A DNA stretch of 64,000 nucleotides from DATJMJ01 sp035503915. GTDB taxonomy: Bacteria > Actinomycetota > Acidimicrobiia > Acidimicrobiales > Palsa-688. The translations under genes were made by a program, and so were the position numbers. Shown here piece by piece: positions 8,241-16,375 of this stretch; the first letter of the stretch is position 1, and each line of letters opens with the position of its first letter. The notes beneath the pieces were generated by a model. That model was not told where the DNA came from. It saw nothing but the letters and a program-made list of their open reading frames with translations, and made no database searches. The DNA lies in contig DATJSU010000037.1 of the NCBI GenBank assembly GCA_035503915.1, forward strand, positions 233,804 to 297,803. The letters run 5' to 3'.

Positions 8241-8923
8241 GCGCGGCAAGCTCCTCAGGTCAAGCCGGCGCGACGGGGCCAGCCGGCCCGTCGGGCCGGG
8301 CGGGCGGGTCAGGCCGAGGTGGAGCAAGCGGACGCCCCTCTGAGCCCAGTCGCCTCCTCCGAGGCGCGCTCGTGCTCGCGGCTGCGGTCGTCATCGCTGT
8401 CCTCGTGCTCGCACGCATGAGCGGAGCACCGAGCCCGGCCGCCAGCGCCGCAAAGCACCCGACAACGGCGGCGACTACGACTACGAGGGGTCAGCACACC
8501 TCGGGGGCACCGACCACCATGCCTGGTCGGAGCTCTTTGACAACCACATCCACCCAGCCGACGACGACAACGACCACCGTGCCCCCCTCGAGCGTCCTTG
8601 TTCAAGTCTTGAACGGGTGGACGACGCTGCACGCCGCCCTCTACTACAAGAACCAGCTTGCCAAGTACGGCTACGACCTCCGAACGCCCCTTGACGCGGC
8701 CACGAGCGACAACACGGTTTCGGAAGTGTTTTACGAGCATCCCCAGTACGCAGCGAGCGCGTTGGCAGTGGCCAGCGAGATCGGGGTCACATCAAGCGAC
8801 GTGGTGGCACCGACGACGGCCAACGACTCTGCGCTGACTGCCAGCACCCAGGCCTCTTCGGACGTGATCGTCCTCGTGGGTGAGGACATTTCCGGAAGGG
8901 TGCCGGAGAACTATCAGGGGTAG
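8237..8923 (+). CDS. LytR_C domain membrane protein (VirR/Rv0431-like)
   Basis: 228 residues starting at a GTG whose last two bases are part of the preceding gene's TGA stop. A Gly/Ser-rich cytoplasmic N-terminus leads to one membrane helix (LLRGALVLAAAVVIAVLVLA), a Thr-rich linker, then the LytR C-terminal domain with VLVQVLNGWTTLHAALYY. This domain in mycobacterial VirR acts at the envelope and affects vesicle release; the biochemical role is unsettled. Coupled to DUF3263 and 19 bp before otsB. Confidence 0.85.
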   Translation: MSAASSSGQAGATGPAGPSGRAGGSGRGGASGRPSEPSRLLRGALVLAAAVVIAVLVLARMSGAPSPAASAAKHPTTAATTTTRGQHTSGAPTTMPGRSSLTTTSTQPTTTTTTVPPSSVLVQVLNGWTTLHAALYYKNQLAKYGYDLRTPLDAATSDNTVSEVFYEHPQYAASALAVASEIGVTSSDVVAPTTANDSALTASTQASSDVIVLVGEDISGRVPENYQG

Positions 8924-8942
8924 CCTTCCGAGGGCGTTCACC

Positions 8943-9770
8943 ATGGACTGGCGGCCTTGGGTAGACGCGCCCTCTCGTTCGGGGGTCATTACCGACTTTG
9001 ACGGGACGCTTGCCCCGATCGTGGACGACCCCGCAGCTGCGCGGCCCCTCCGGGGCGCCGTGGGGGCCCTCTCTGCCGTAGCGAAGAAACTCGCAGTCGT
9101 GGCGGTCGTCTCAGGCCGGCCGGTCGACTACCTCGTCCAGCATTTCGGCGAGGCACCGGGACTGGTCCTCGTTGGCATGCACGGCTTGGAACGCCAACAA
9201 AACGGGGAGCGCGGTGTCTCGGGCCCGGCTCTCGAATGGAGGCCAGTCGTCTCCCGCGTGGCCGATCTGGCAGAGACCGAAGCGCCCGACGGTGTCGAGG
9301 TTGAGCGAAAAGGCCTATCACTTACCCTGCACGCCCGCGGGGCTCCTCAGGCGATGCCGTGGGTGAGCACCTGGGCCAAACGCCAGGCGCAAACCTCGGG
9401 CCTTCGTGCCCAGCCTGGCAAGATGTCAGTCGAGCTCCTGCCTCCCGTGCAAGCCGACAAAGGTACGGTCGTCGAGGAGCTTGCTCGGGGCTTGCAAGCC
9501 GTTTGTTTTTTTGGCGACGACATCGGCGACTTGCCTGCATTTGCCGCCCTCCGTCGCCTGAGAGCCTCGGGTCTAGGGGGGTTCGGTATCGCCGTGGCCA
9601 GCAGAGAGCAGCCGGAGGAGCTTGCCGGTGCGGCTGACCTGGTGGTCGACAGCCCAGAGGCGGTCGTGGAGATGCTGCAAACTTTGGCGGCGGCCTTGAC
9701 AGGTAGCGACAAAGAGCCGCCCCCCTTTACAGGTAGCCACCCGGCGCGGGTGCCGGGTCAAGGCGCGTGA
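8943..9770 (+). CDS. otsB: Trehalose-6-phosphate phosphatase
   Basis: 275 residues from the ATG at 8943, preceded by CCGAGGGCG. HAD-fold motifs are complete: DFDGTLAPI with catalytic Asp18 and Asp20, VVSGRP, the Lys in QADKGTVVEEL and GDDIGDLPAF. The enzyme dephosphorylates trehalose-6-phosphate to trehalose in the cytoplasm. No otsA is in the window. The 3' end overlaps the convergent WYL regulator by 13 bp. With gpgS 1.6 kb away, it forms a compatible-solute/glucosyl-lipid theme. Confidence 0.92.
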   Translation: MDWRPWVDAPSRSGVITDFDGTLAPIVDDPAAARPLRGAVGALSAVAKKLAVVAVVSGRPVDYLVQHFGEAPGLVLVGMHGLERQQNGERGVSGPALEWRPVVSRVADLAETEAPDGVEVERKGLSLTLHARGAPQAMPWVSTWAKRQAQTSGLRAQPGKMSVELLPPVQADKGTVVEELARGLQAVCFFGDDIGDLPAFAALRRLRASGLGGFGIAVASREQPEELAGAADLVVDSPEAVVEMLQTLAAALTGSDKEPPPFTGSHPARVPGQGA

Positions 9771-10726
9771 GCTTGCGCAACGCGTTCGGCCAGCTCTCTT
9801 AGCTGGTCGCGGAGCACCGGGGGGCGCAGGACCTCAAAGGGTAGGCCGAGCCCGATGAGGTAACCGGCAAGCCAGCCAATTTCGTCCGTACCGATCCTTA
9901 CGAGCGACCCGTCCCCGTCCTGCTCGACTGTGCCGACGTTGGGCCCCACGCGCTTGGACACCTCTCCCGCGGGTGCAGCGACGCGGATCTCGGCGACATA
10001 GCGGTAGGTCGTCGCGCTTAGCGCTGCTGCGACGAGGCGGCTTGCGTCTTCCAGCGGGCGTGGCACGAACATATGCCCCGTCAAGCGCACTTGGCTCACC
10101 CGGTCGACCCGGAAGGTCCGCCAGTCGCGGCGCTCGAGGTCGAAAGCAACCAGGTACCAAAGCCGTGTCGTCGCCACCAACCGGTAAGGCTCCGCACGCC
10201 GCGCGCTCTCGGCGCCGTCGCGAGCTCTGTAGTTGAAAGACACCAGCTCGTGGCCGTCGCAAGCTTGGGCGAGCGAAGCCAGCTCCGCCACGGGGACCGG
10301 CTCGGGTGGCCTTGCGAGAGGCACGGTAGCCGCTCGGAGCGCTTTGACCTGTCTCTGAAGCTTTGGGGGCAGCAGCCGGTCGACCCGGGCGAGCGTCGCA
10401 AGCGTTGCGCGCTCAATCCCGGGCACAGCCATGCTCGCTGACACTCCGAGCAGCACGGCGACGGCGACGGCCTCCTGCTCGTCCAGGAGCAATGGCGGCA
10501 TCTCGTTGCCGGTCCCGAGCCGGTACCCGCCGGTCGTGCCAGGGGTGCTCTCGACGACGTAGCCCAAACCTCGGATCCTGTCGATGTCGCGCCGAACGGT
10601 GCGCACGTCCACGCTCAAGCGCTGCGCGAGCTCGGGCCCAGTCCATGTAACCCTGCGCTGCAGGAGAGAAAGGAGCTCGAGGAGCCGGCCCGCGGTTTCT
10701 GGCACGAGACCATTATCTTTTGCCAT
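9758..10726 (-). CDS. WYL-domain transcriptional regulator (YafY/PafBC-like)
   Basis: 322 residues. The N-terminus is a helix-turn-helix of the HTH_11 type (LLELLSLLQRRVTWTGPELA, then VDVRTVRRDIDRIRGLG with the beta-wing STPGTTGGYRL). The middle and C-terminus are the WYL domain (LVSFNYRARDG, EPYRLVATTRLWYLVAFDLE, TFRVDRVSQVRLT). WYL proteins bind nucleic acids or nucleotides and control stress, DNA-damage or defence genes. It diverges from the small ORF at 10768 with a 41-bp gap, so it may control that gene or itself. Confidence 0.88.
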   Translation of the reverse strand: MAKDNGLVPETAGRLLELLSLLQRRVTWTGPELAQRLSVDVRTVRRDIDRIRGLGYVVESTPGTTGGYRLGTGNEMPPLLLDEQEAVAVAVLLGVSASMAVPGIERATLATLARVDRLLPPKLQRQVKALRAATVPLARPPEPVPVAELASLAQACDGHELVSFNYRARDGAESARRAEPYRLVATTRLWYLVAFDLERRDWRTFRVDRVSQVRLTGHMFVPRPLEDASRLVAAALSATTYRYVAEIRVAAPAGEVSKRVGPNVGTVEQDGDGSLVRIGTDEIGWLAGYLIGLGLPFEVLRPPVLRDQLRELAERVAQAHAP

Positions 10727-10767
10727 TGAGGGCTGGACCTGTCCTGGACGGTGGGCAGGCTGTTGAC

Positions 10768-10968
10768 ATGATCAACCCGAACCTCATCGAGACGCTGGCA
10801 CGGGCGCAACGCCGCCAGCTCGAGGCTGACCTGGTGCCGGTGGCGGTGCGGCCACGAGGCGCCGTTCCCCGCCACCGGCACTTGCGGGGGCCCGCGCTCG
10901 GGTGGTTGGTCCTGCCGATGGCGCGGCTCGTCAACTTTGGCCGTGGCACCCGGCCACAGCTCGGCTAA
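10768..10968 (+). CDS. Small hypothetical protein
   Basis: 66 residues starting MINPNLIETLARAQRRQLEA, a pattern seen at the start of many small basic actinobacterial proteins of unknown role. It then has a basic middle (VAVRPRGAVPRHRH) and a hydrophobic C-terminal stretch (GWLVLPMARLV). The ATG at 10768 is preferred to an upstream in-frame ATG at 10720, which would overlap the WYL gene start. A 6-bp hairpin (ACCGCC/GGCGGT, 10998-11013) lies just after the stop and may end the transcript. No function can be assigned. Confidence 0.5.
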   Translation: MINPNLIETLARAQRRQLEADLVPVAVRPRGAVPRHRHLRGPALGWLVLPMARLVNFGRGTRPQLG

Positions 10969-11023
10969 CGGTCCCGGGACGGCCCGGAGCAAGCCAACCG
11001 CCTCAGGGCGGTAATTTCGGCCT

Positions 11024-11172
11024 GTGCACCTGGAGCTCCGGCCGCTCGACCCCCATGCATCGACCGGTGTGACAGGACCGAAGTGTTCATGGTCGAGGTC
11101 GACGACCGGGCCATTGGGATGGTGCAGCGCTACCTGTTGAGTGACTTGGCGCCGCCACCCCTGCGTGGATGA
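11024..11172 (+). pseudogene. Possible GNAT acetyltransferase remnant
   Basis: The 359-bp gap 10969-11327 has no intact gene, but shows two short GNAT-like pieces in different frames. One reads VHLELRPLDPH from a GTG at 11024. The other, ending at the TGA at 11172, reads EVFMVEVDDRAIGMVQ followed by RYLLSD. These look like the N-terminal strand and the beta4/acetyl-CoA-site segment of AAC(6')-like acetyltransferases, with an internal deletion and a frameshift and no C-terminal half. The match is by eye on short segments. Confidence 0.4.
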
Positions 11173-11327
11173 AGTTGTCGCCTCGGTGGCTTCTGGTAAC
11201 CGCCGTTCTTGGCGTGCGCTCGAAAAAGCCCCACCGGTTCTGCGCGCGTGTGGGAGGGCGAGATCGTCTCGGAGGGCCCGAGCGACCAAGGCCCGAGTTT
11301 TGTGTACACGTGCAAACGCCCGGGAGC

Positions 11328-12128
11328 CTAAGCCTTGAGCACTCCCGCTCGCTGAAGCCCAACGCGCATAACGGTGGCTGCCTGAGGCGCGAGCTCAGCA
11401 AGAGGGCGGTTCCGGTGGCGCCGCTCGCCAAGGTCGGACTCGGCTATCGCGTCCGGGCCGTACTCGCGAGCGACGTCGATGAGCATGCCCAGCTCGACTC
11501 CGTAGCCATCCTCGTACGTGAGCCCGCTGAGCACGCCCCGCCAAGCTGCCGCCTCGCCCGCGAGAGGTTGGCGGAGCGCCGAAAGCTCGGGGAAATATAG
11601 GCCGATGAGCGGCTTGGCTACGAGCTCAGTGACCCTGCCGCCCTCGCCCACCTGGCCGTCCAGGGGCCTCCGGTAAGCGCCTTTCACGAGAGCTGTGCCA
11701 GGTTCGGTGAGAAGGGGCCCCGTGAGCCCGAGCACAAACCTTGCGCTGAAGTCGTATATGTCGCCGTCGCAGTACATGACGATGTCCCCGCTTGTGGCGA
11801 GAAGCCCCTGTCGCATCGCTTCGCCTTTGCCCGAGGTAACGGCGAGGCTGAGGACTGTGGCGCCGGCGGTCTCGGCCTCCTTGGCAGTAGCGTCCGTGGA
11901 ACCGTCGTCGACGACGAGGAGCTCGTCGACGAGGTGATGACGGCTCATCAAGTCCTCGCCGATGCAGCTGACGACGTCGCCGATCGTCGCCTCCTCGTTG
12001 AAAGCCGGGATGCAAACCGAGATCGTCGCGCCACGAGCCGCTTTGGCCTCCATCACCAAAGGCGCGCTGAAAGATCGCCAATCGAAGCGACGTAGCACCA
12101 GCTCACTCTGCCACGTGCGGGCTGGCAA
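11328..12128 (-). CDS. gpgS: Glucosyl-3-phosphoglycerate synthase
   Basis: 266 residues, GT-A fold (GT81). Visible: TISVCIPAFNEEATIGDVV, DELLVVDDGSTDAT, GKGEAMRQGL, the metal site in YCDGDIYDF, LVKGAYRRPLDG, GGRVTELVAKPL, RQPLAGE, YGVELGMLIDVA and HRNRPLAEL. These blocks match GpgS throughout. The enzyme moves glucose from a nucleotide sugar to 3-phosphoglycerate, the first step towards glucosylglycerate and, in mycobacteria, methylglucose lipopolysaccharide. It is transcribed away from thrC; the shared gap holds the riboswitch of the opposite strand. Confidence 0.92.
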   Translation of the reverse strand: MPARTWQSELVLRRFDWRSFSAPLVMEAKAARGATISVCIPAFNEEATIGDVVSCIGEDLMSRHHLVDELLVVDDGSTDATAKEAETAGATVLSLAVTSGKGEAMRQGLLATSGDIVMYCDGDIYDFSARFVLGLTGPLLTEPGTALVKGAYRRPLDGQVGEGGRVTELVAKPLIGLYFPELSALRQPLAGEAAAWRGVLSGLTYEDGYGVELGMLIDVAREYGPDAIAESDLGERRHRNRPLAELAPQAATVMRVGLQRAGVLKA

Positions 12129-12185
12129 CAGGTCCGGGCTTTATGCGCTGGCACGTTGGACCGGGGAGACCTAACATGGAGCTGA

Positions 12186-12296
12186 TCATCCAGAGCGGCT
12201 GAGGGACGGGCCCGTTGACGCCGCGGCAACCGGTAGACCGGCAGCAGGCAAGAGAGCGAGCCGGGCGCATGGTGCCAATGCCCGAGACGATGAGGA
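12186..12296 (+). promoter_or_regulatory. SAM-I (S-box) riboswitch
   Basis: The leader of thrC carries the S-box core in order: CAGAGCGGCTGAGGGACGGG, CCC..GACGCC, GCGGCAACC, then GGTGCCAAT and CGATGAGGAG. P1 is TCATC (12186-12190) with GATGA (12289-12293). A TAACAT -10-like box at 12172-12177 puts transcription start a few bases before P1. The 3' arm of P1 runs into AGGAGG (12292-12297), the ribosome site of thrC, so ligand binding probably blocks translation. S-adenosylmethionine is the expected ligand; high SAM would shut thrC and the sulfur-carrier gene. Confidence 0.9.
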
Positions 12297-12303
12297 GGCC
12301 AAG

Positions 12304-13545
12304 TTGCCCTTCGTAGAAGGTCTTCGCTGCCGTGAGTGCGCGCGCAGCTATCCCGCTGAGGCACTTCACGTGTGTGAATGGTGCTTCGGCCCGCTCGAGG
12401 TGGCTTACGACTACGAGGCGATCGCTGCCAACATTTCGCGACAGAAGGTCGCGGCCGGCCCGAAGACGATCTGGCGCTATGCCGATTTGCTCCCCGCGAG
12501 CGCCGAGGGTGCGGTCGACCTCGGAGCGGGCCTCACCCCGCTGTTGCGCGCCGACCGCCTCGGCGCCGAGCTCGGGCTCTTGGACCTATGGCTGAAGAAC
12601 GACACTGTCAACCCGACTGGCTCCTTCAAGGACAGGGTGGTCTCGGTTGCTCTTACCCGCGCCCGCGAGCTCGGGTTCAAGGTCGCCGCCTGTGCTTCTA
12701 CTGGCAACCTCGCGAATTCGGTTGCTGCCCACGCTGCCCGCGCCGGCATGCGCTCCGTGGTTTGCATACCTGCCGACCTTGAACGCCAAAAGGTCGTTAC
12801 GACGGCGGTCTTCGGTGGGCACTTGATGGCGCTGGAGGGCAATTACGACGACGTCAACCGGCTCTGCGCCGAGCTCGCAAGTGAGCACCCGAGCTGGGCT
12901 TTCGTCAATGTCAATGTCCGCAGCTACTACGCCGAGGGCTCCAAGACGCTCGCTTTCGAGGTAGCCGAGCAGCTTGGTTGGCGGGCACCGGACCACGTGG
13001 TCGTGCCGGTGGCCTCTGGCAGCCAGCTCACCAAGGTCGCAAAGGGATTTCGCGAGCTTTTCAAGGTTGGGCTCCTTGATGAGGAGCCGCATGTGCGCAT
13101 CTCGGGAGCGCAGGCGCTTGGCTGCGCTCCGGTAGCAGCCGCGTTCGAGGCGGGGGCAGAGTTTGTAAAGCCCGTCAAGCCGAGGGGTATCGCAAAGTCG
13201 CTTGCGATCGGGAACCCAGCGGATGGAGGGTACGCGCTCGAGGAGGTCCGCAGGTCGGGCGGTGCGGTCGGGGCTGTGAGCGACGAAGAGATCGTCGAGG
13301 GCATCAGGCTCTTGGCTCGCACTGAAGGGATCTTCGCCGAGACGGCTGGAGGGGTGACCGTGGCGGTCCTAGCCAAGCTTGCCGCCTCTGGGGCAGTCAG
13401 GGCGAATGAACGTGTAGTCGCCTTCATCACAGGCAACGGGTTGAAGACCCTCGACGCGGTCGCGAGCCAGTGTGGGCCGACAGCTACAGTGGCGCCCAAC
13501 CTCGAAGCCTTCCACGCCGCCATCAACCTGGGAGATCTGCAATGA
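12304..13545 (+). CDS. thrC: Threonine synthase (PLP-dependent, O-phosphohomoserine-using)
   Basis: 413 residues from a TTG, supported by AGGAGG 6 nt upstream. It opens with a small zinc-ribbon-like CxxC/CxxC part (LRCRECARSYP, CEWCFGPLEV), then the type II PLP fold: the Schiff-base Lys in NPTGSFKDRV (Lys109), ACASTGNLANSVAAHAA, VPVASGSQLTKV and ETAGGVTVAVLAKL. The enzyme converts O-phosphohomoserine to threonine. The SAM riboswitch and the overlapping sulfur-carrier gene (ATGA) are unusual for a plain threonine synthase and suggest a link with methionine/homocysteine synthesis. Confidence 0.9.
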   Translation: MPFVEGLRCRECARSYPAEALHVCEWCFGPLEVAYDYEAIAANISRQKVAAGPKTIWRYADLLPASAEGAVDLGAGLTPLLRADRLGAELGLLDLWLKNDTVNPTGSFKDRVVSVALTRARELGFKVAACASTGNLANSVAAHAARAGMRSVVCIPADLERQKVVTTAVFGGHLMALEGNYDDVNRLCAELASEHPSWAFVNVNVRSYYAEGSKTLAFEVAEQLGWRAPDHVVVPVASGSQLTKVAKGFRELFKVGLLDEEPHVRISGAQALGCAPVAAAFEAGAEFVKPVKPRGIAKSLAIGNPADGGYALEEVRRSGGAVGAVSDEEIVEGIRLLARTEGIFAETAGGVTVAVLAKLAASGAVRANERVVAFITGNGLKTLDAVASQCGPTATVAPNLEAFHAAINLGDLQ

Positions 13546-13817
13546 GCGTCAAAGTCCGTATCCCGACACAGCTGAGGGCCCTCGCGGGTGGGGCTGGGGA
13601 GGTCGAGGTCGAGGGGACGACCGTGGGGGAGGCTCTCAAGGCGCTCGACGCGGCCCATCCCGGCTTCGCTGAGCGGCTCTTCGATGACAACGGGGACCTG
13701 CGCCGTTTCGTGAACGTGTTCATGGGGGAGGAAGACATCAGGTTCCTGGACGGCCTGGGCACGCCGGTGCCCGCTGGCGTTGTCGTCTCCGTCGTGCCTG
13801 CAGTTGCCGGCGGCTGA
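13542..13817 (+). CDS. ThiS/MoaD-family sulfur carrier protein
   Basis: 91 residues beginning at an ATG that overlaps the thrC stop by 4 bp. A beta-grasp ubiquitin-like protein: KVRIPTQLRALAGG, EVEVEGTTVGEALKALDAAHPG, RRFVNVFMGEEDIRFLDG and VSVVPAVAGG. The terminal Gly-Gly is the site that ATP-activating E1-like enzymes turn into a thiocarboxylate. By analogy with mycobacterial CysO (partner of an O-phosphoserine sulfhydrylase), it may feed sulfur to its partner enzyme. As I recall, a thrC-moaD-groEL order also occurs in Streptomyces. It could also serve MoaE at 28706. Confidence 0.88.
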   Translation: MSVKVRIPTQLRALAGGAGEVEVEGTTVGEALKALDAAHPGFAERLFDDNGDLRRFVNVFMGEEDIRFLDGLGTPVPAGVVVSVVPAVAGG

Positions 13818-13905
13818 GCTTTCGCCCGCCTTGCCGGGGTAAACCTGAAATTTCGCTTTCGTGCCCTGAACAGCTTGCGCGCGATGCCTTCCTTACGCTG
13901 TACTG

Positions 13906-13932
13906 TTAGCACTCGACGTGTGTGAGTGCTAA
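13906..13932. promoter_or_regulatory. CIRCE operator (HrcA binding site)
   Basis: TTAGCACTC at 13906-13914, a 9-bp spacer, then GAGTGCTAA at 13924-13932: a perfect match to the CIRCE consensus. It lies 53 bp before the groEL start. HrcA should repress groEL here in the absence of heat shock. hrcA is not in the window. Confidence 0.96.
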
Positions 13933-13985
13933 CGCAGGAGGGGGCCGGCCGAGCCGGCCCAGCCCAACGGAGGAGCTACAGACCG

Positions 13986-15614
13986 ATGGCCAAGCTGATT
14001 GCTTTTGACGAACAGGCCCGCCGGGCCCTCGAGAAGGGGATGAACCAGCTAGCTGACGCGGTGCGCGTCACGCTGGGCCCCAAGGGGCGCAACGTGGTCC
14101 TGGAGAAGAAGTGGGGCGCGCCCACCATCACCAATGATGGCGTGTCCATCGCCAAAGAGATCGAGCTCGAGGACCCTTACGAAAAAGTTGGGGCTGAGCT
14201 GGTCAAGGAAGTGGCGAAAAAGACAGACGACGTCGCCGGCGACGGGACTACGACTGCAACGGTCCTCGCGTGGGCGATGGTCCACGAAGGCCTGCGCAAC
14301 GTTGCCGCCGGTGCCAACCCGATGTCACTTCGCCGTGGCATCGACGCAGCGGTCGAGACGGCCGTGAACAACTTGAAGGAGCTCGCCCGCGAGACCGAGA
14401 CCAAGGGCCAGATTGCCCAGGTTGCCGGGATTTCGGCCGCTGACCCCGAGATCGGCGAGCTGATCTCCGAAGCCATCGACAAAGTCGGCAAAGACGGCGT
14501 TGTCACCGTGGAGGAGTCTCAGACCTTCGGCATGGACCTCGAGCTGGTCGAGGGCATGCGTTTCGACAAGGGCTATGTTTCGGCCCACTTCGTGACCGAC
14601 CCCGAGCGGATGGAGGCGGTGCTCGAGGACCCCTACATCCTGCTCTTCGGGGCGAAGATCTCCGCTGTTAGGGACCTGCTCCCGCTGCTCGAAAAGGTCA
14701 TGCAGGCGAGCCGCCCGCTCGTGGTCATAGCCGAGGACGTCGAAGGCGAGGCCCTGGCAACGCTCATCGTGAACAAGATCCGCGGCACTTTCCGCTCCGT
14801 GGCGGTAAAGGCTCCCGGGTTCGGCGAGCGCCGCAAGGCCATGCTCCAGGACATGGCGATCCTGACCGGCGGCCAGGTGATCTCCGAAGAGGTCGGCCTC
14901 AAGCTCGAAAATGCCACTCTTGACCTTCTCGGCCGTGCTCGCAAGGTCGTCGTCACCAAGGACGAGACCACCGTCGTCGAGGGCGCCGGGAGCGACGCCG
15001 ACATCAAGGGGCGCATCGCTCAGATCAAGACTGAGATCGAGAACACCGACTCGGACTACGACCGTGAGAAGCTCCAGGAGCGCCTCGCCAAGCTCGCCGG
15101 CGGCGTGGCGGTCATCAAGGTCGGTGCCGCTACCGAGGTCGAGCTGAAGGAAAAGAAGCACCGCATCGAGGACGCTGTCTCGACGACGAAAGCCGCCGTG
15201 GAAGAGGGCGTAGTGCCTGGTGGTGGTGTCGCGTTGCTCCGTGCACAGTCCGCCATCCTCGACAAGGCCGAGAAGCTGGAAGGCGACGAGTCCGTCGGCG
15301 CCCGCATCGTCGCACGCTCCGTCGAGGAGCCCCTCAAGCAGATCGCCGTCAACGCCGGCCTCGAGGGTGGAGTCGTCGTGGAGCGTGTCCGAAACCTCCC
15401 GGTCAACGAGGGCCTCAATGCCGCCACCGGCCAGTACGAGGACCTCTTCAAGGCCGGTGTGATCGACGCTGTCAAGGTGACTCGTTCGGCTCTGCAAAAC
15501 GCCGCCTCGATCGTCGGGCTTTTCTTGACCACGGAAGCGGTCATCGTTGACAAACCCGAAGAGAAAGCCCCCGTCGGAGCAGGCGGCGGCGGCGCTGGCA
15601 TGGACGACTTCTAA
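13986..15614 (+). CDS. groEL: 60-kDa chaperonin GroEL
   Basis: 542 residues from the ATG at 13986, preceded by GGAGGAG. An upstream in-frame extension is only the leader with CIRCE. Chaperonin signatures are intact: VRVTLGPKGRNVVLEKKWGA, TNDGVSIAKEIELEDP, GDGTTTATVLA with the ATPase Asp, and VEEGVVPGGGVALLRA. The tail is GAGGGGAGMDDF, with only a short Gly-rich part and few Met. No groES gene is adjacent, so this is a stand-alone groEL as in the second chaperonin copies of many actinomycetes. HrcA/CIRCE control is expected. Confidence 0.97.
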   Translation: MAKLIAFDEQARRALEKGMNQLADAVRVTLGPKGRNVVLEKKWGAPTITNDGVSIAKEIELEDPYEKVGAELVKEVAKKTDDVAGDGTTTATVLAWAMVHEGLRNVAAGANPMSLRRGIDAAVETAVNNLKELARETETKGQIAQVAGISAADPEIGELISEAIDKVGKDGVVTVEESQTFGMDLELVEGMRFDKGYVSAHFVTDPERMEAVLEDPYILLFGAKISAVRDLLPLLEKVMQASRPLVVIAEDVEGEALATLIVNKIRGTFRSVAVKAPGFGERRKAMLQDMAILTGGQVISEEVGLKLENATLDLLGRARKVVVTKDETTVVEGAGSDADIKGRIAQIKTEIENTDSDYDREKLQERLAKLAGGVAVIKVGAATEVELKEKKHRIEDAVSTTKAAVEEGVVPGGGVALLRAQSAILDKAEKLEGDESVGARIVARSVEEPLKQIAVNAGLEGGVVVERVRNLPVNEGLNAATGQYEDLFKAGVIDAVKVTRSALQNAASIVGLFLTTEAVIVDKPEEKAPVGAGGGGAGMDDF

Positions 15615-15633
15615 GCAGTCCCGCCAAGATGAA

Positions 15634-15664
15634 GGGGCGCCTCTCTGGGGCGCCCCTTTTTTTT
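15634..15664 (+). terminator. Rho-independent terminator of groEL
   Basis: GGGGCGCC (15634-15641), a 7-nt loop, GGCGCCCC (15649-15656), then eight T. Perfect 8-bp stem 20 nt after the groEL stop. Confidence 0.96.
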
Positions 15665-15673
15665 CGCCCTAGC

Positions 15674-16375
15674 ATGTTGGCGATGAGCTTGGGAGCATTA
15701 CAAGTCGCCGACGGTTGGGGTGTCCTCCACCTGTTTTGCAAAACGGCGCCGATAACAGACGCCGAAGCGGTCATCGCCGGCGTAAAAAGCGCCCGGGAAG
15801 ATGGCCAGCAAGTGGTGTCTTTTGCGCTCCTCGGGCACAAAGCAGACCTGGGTTTCATGCTCCTGGGCCCGGATTTCAGCGCCTTGCGCCAGGCGCAGAG
15901 CGCCATTGTGCGCGCGTCGGGCCTCGAACTTGCCTCCTCGTACCTTTCGCTGACGGAGGTCTCCGAGTACGCGCGGGGACTACCGTCCCAGCGCCTAGAG
16001 GCAAGGCTGCACCCGGTGCTGCCCCCTGAGGGAAAGAGAGCGATCTGTTTCTACCCGATGTCCAAACGCCGCGACGGCGAGGACAACTGGTACCGCATTG
16101 ATTACGAGCGCCGCCTCTCGCTTATGCACGAGCATGGCGCAAGCGGGCGGCGCTTCGCAGGGCGCGTCCTGCAACTGGTCACGGGCTCAACCGGCCTCGA
16201 TGATTACGAGTGGGGCGTGACACTTTTCGCTACAACTCCCGAAGACCTCAAGCAATGTGTCCACACCATGCGCTTCGATGAAGTCTCCGCGAGGTATGCA
16301 GACTTCGGGCCTTTTTACACCGGTGTTGTTGGCTCGGTCGAAGAGGTCCTCAGCGCTTGCGGCCTCGCGCCGTGA
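15674..16375 (+). CDS. chdC: Coproheme decarboxylase (HemQ/chlorite-dismutase family)
   Basis: About 233 residues from the ATG at 15674 (a second ATG at 15683 is equally possible; neither has a strong ribosome site). Family blocks: WGVLHLFCK, KADLGFMLLGPD, YLSLTEVSEYA, CFYPMSKRRDGEDNWY with the catalytic Tyr, LMHEHGASGRRFAGRV with the proximal His, and LDDYEWGVTLFA. It makes haem b from coproheme III in the last step of the coproporphyrin-dependent pathway used by actinomycetes. The stop overlaps the larE start (GTGA), so the two are coupled. Confidence 0.92.
   Translation: MLAMSLGALQVADGWGVLHLFCKTAPITDAEAVIAGVKSAREDGQQVVSFALLGHKADLGFMLLGPDFSALRQAQSAIVRASGLELASSYLSLTEVSEYARGLPSQRLEARLHPVLPPEGKRAICFYPMSKRRDGEDNWYRIDYERRLSLMHEHGASGRRFAGRVLQLVTGSTGLDDYEWGVTLFATTPEDLKQCVHTMRFDEVSARYADFGPFYTGVVGSVEEVLSACGLAP

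Noticed and set aside
12129..12185. TTGGAC (12156-12161) as -35 box of the thrC promoter
   Set aside because: Only 10 bp from the TAACAT box, too close for a normal sigma-70-type promoter; the -10 alone was kept.
14325..15497. Minus-strand reading frame of 390 residues opposite groEL
   Set aside because: Antisense of a highly conserved gene; Leu/Asp/His-rich with no family match. Such frames are a known artefact of codon bias in groEL.
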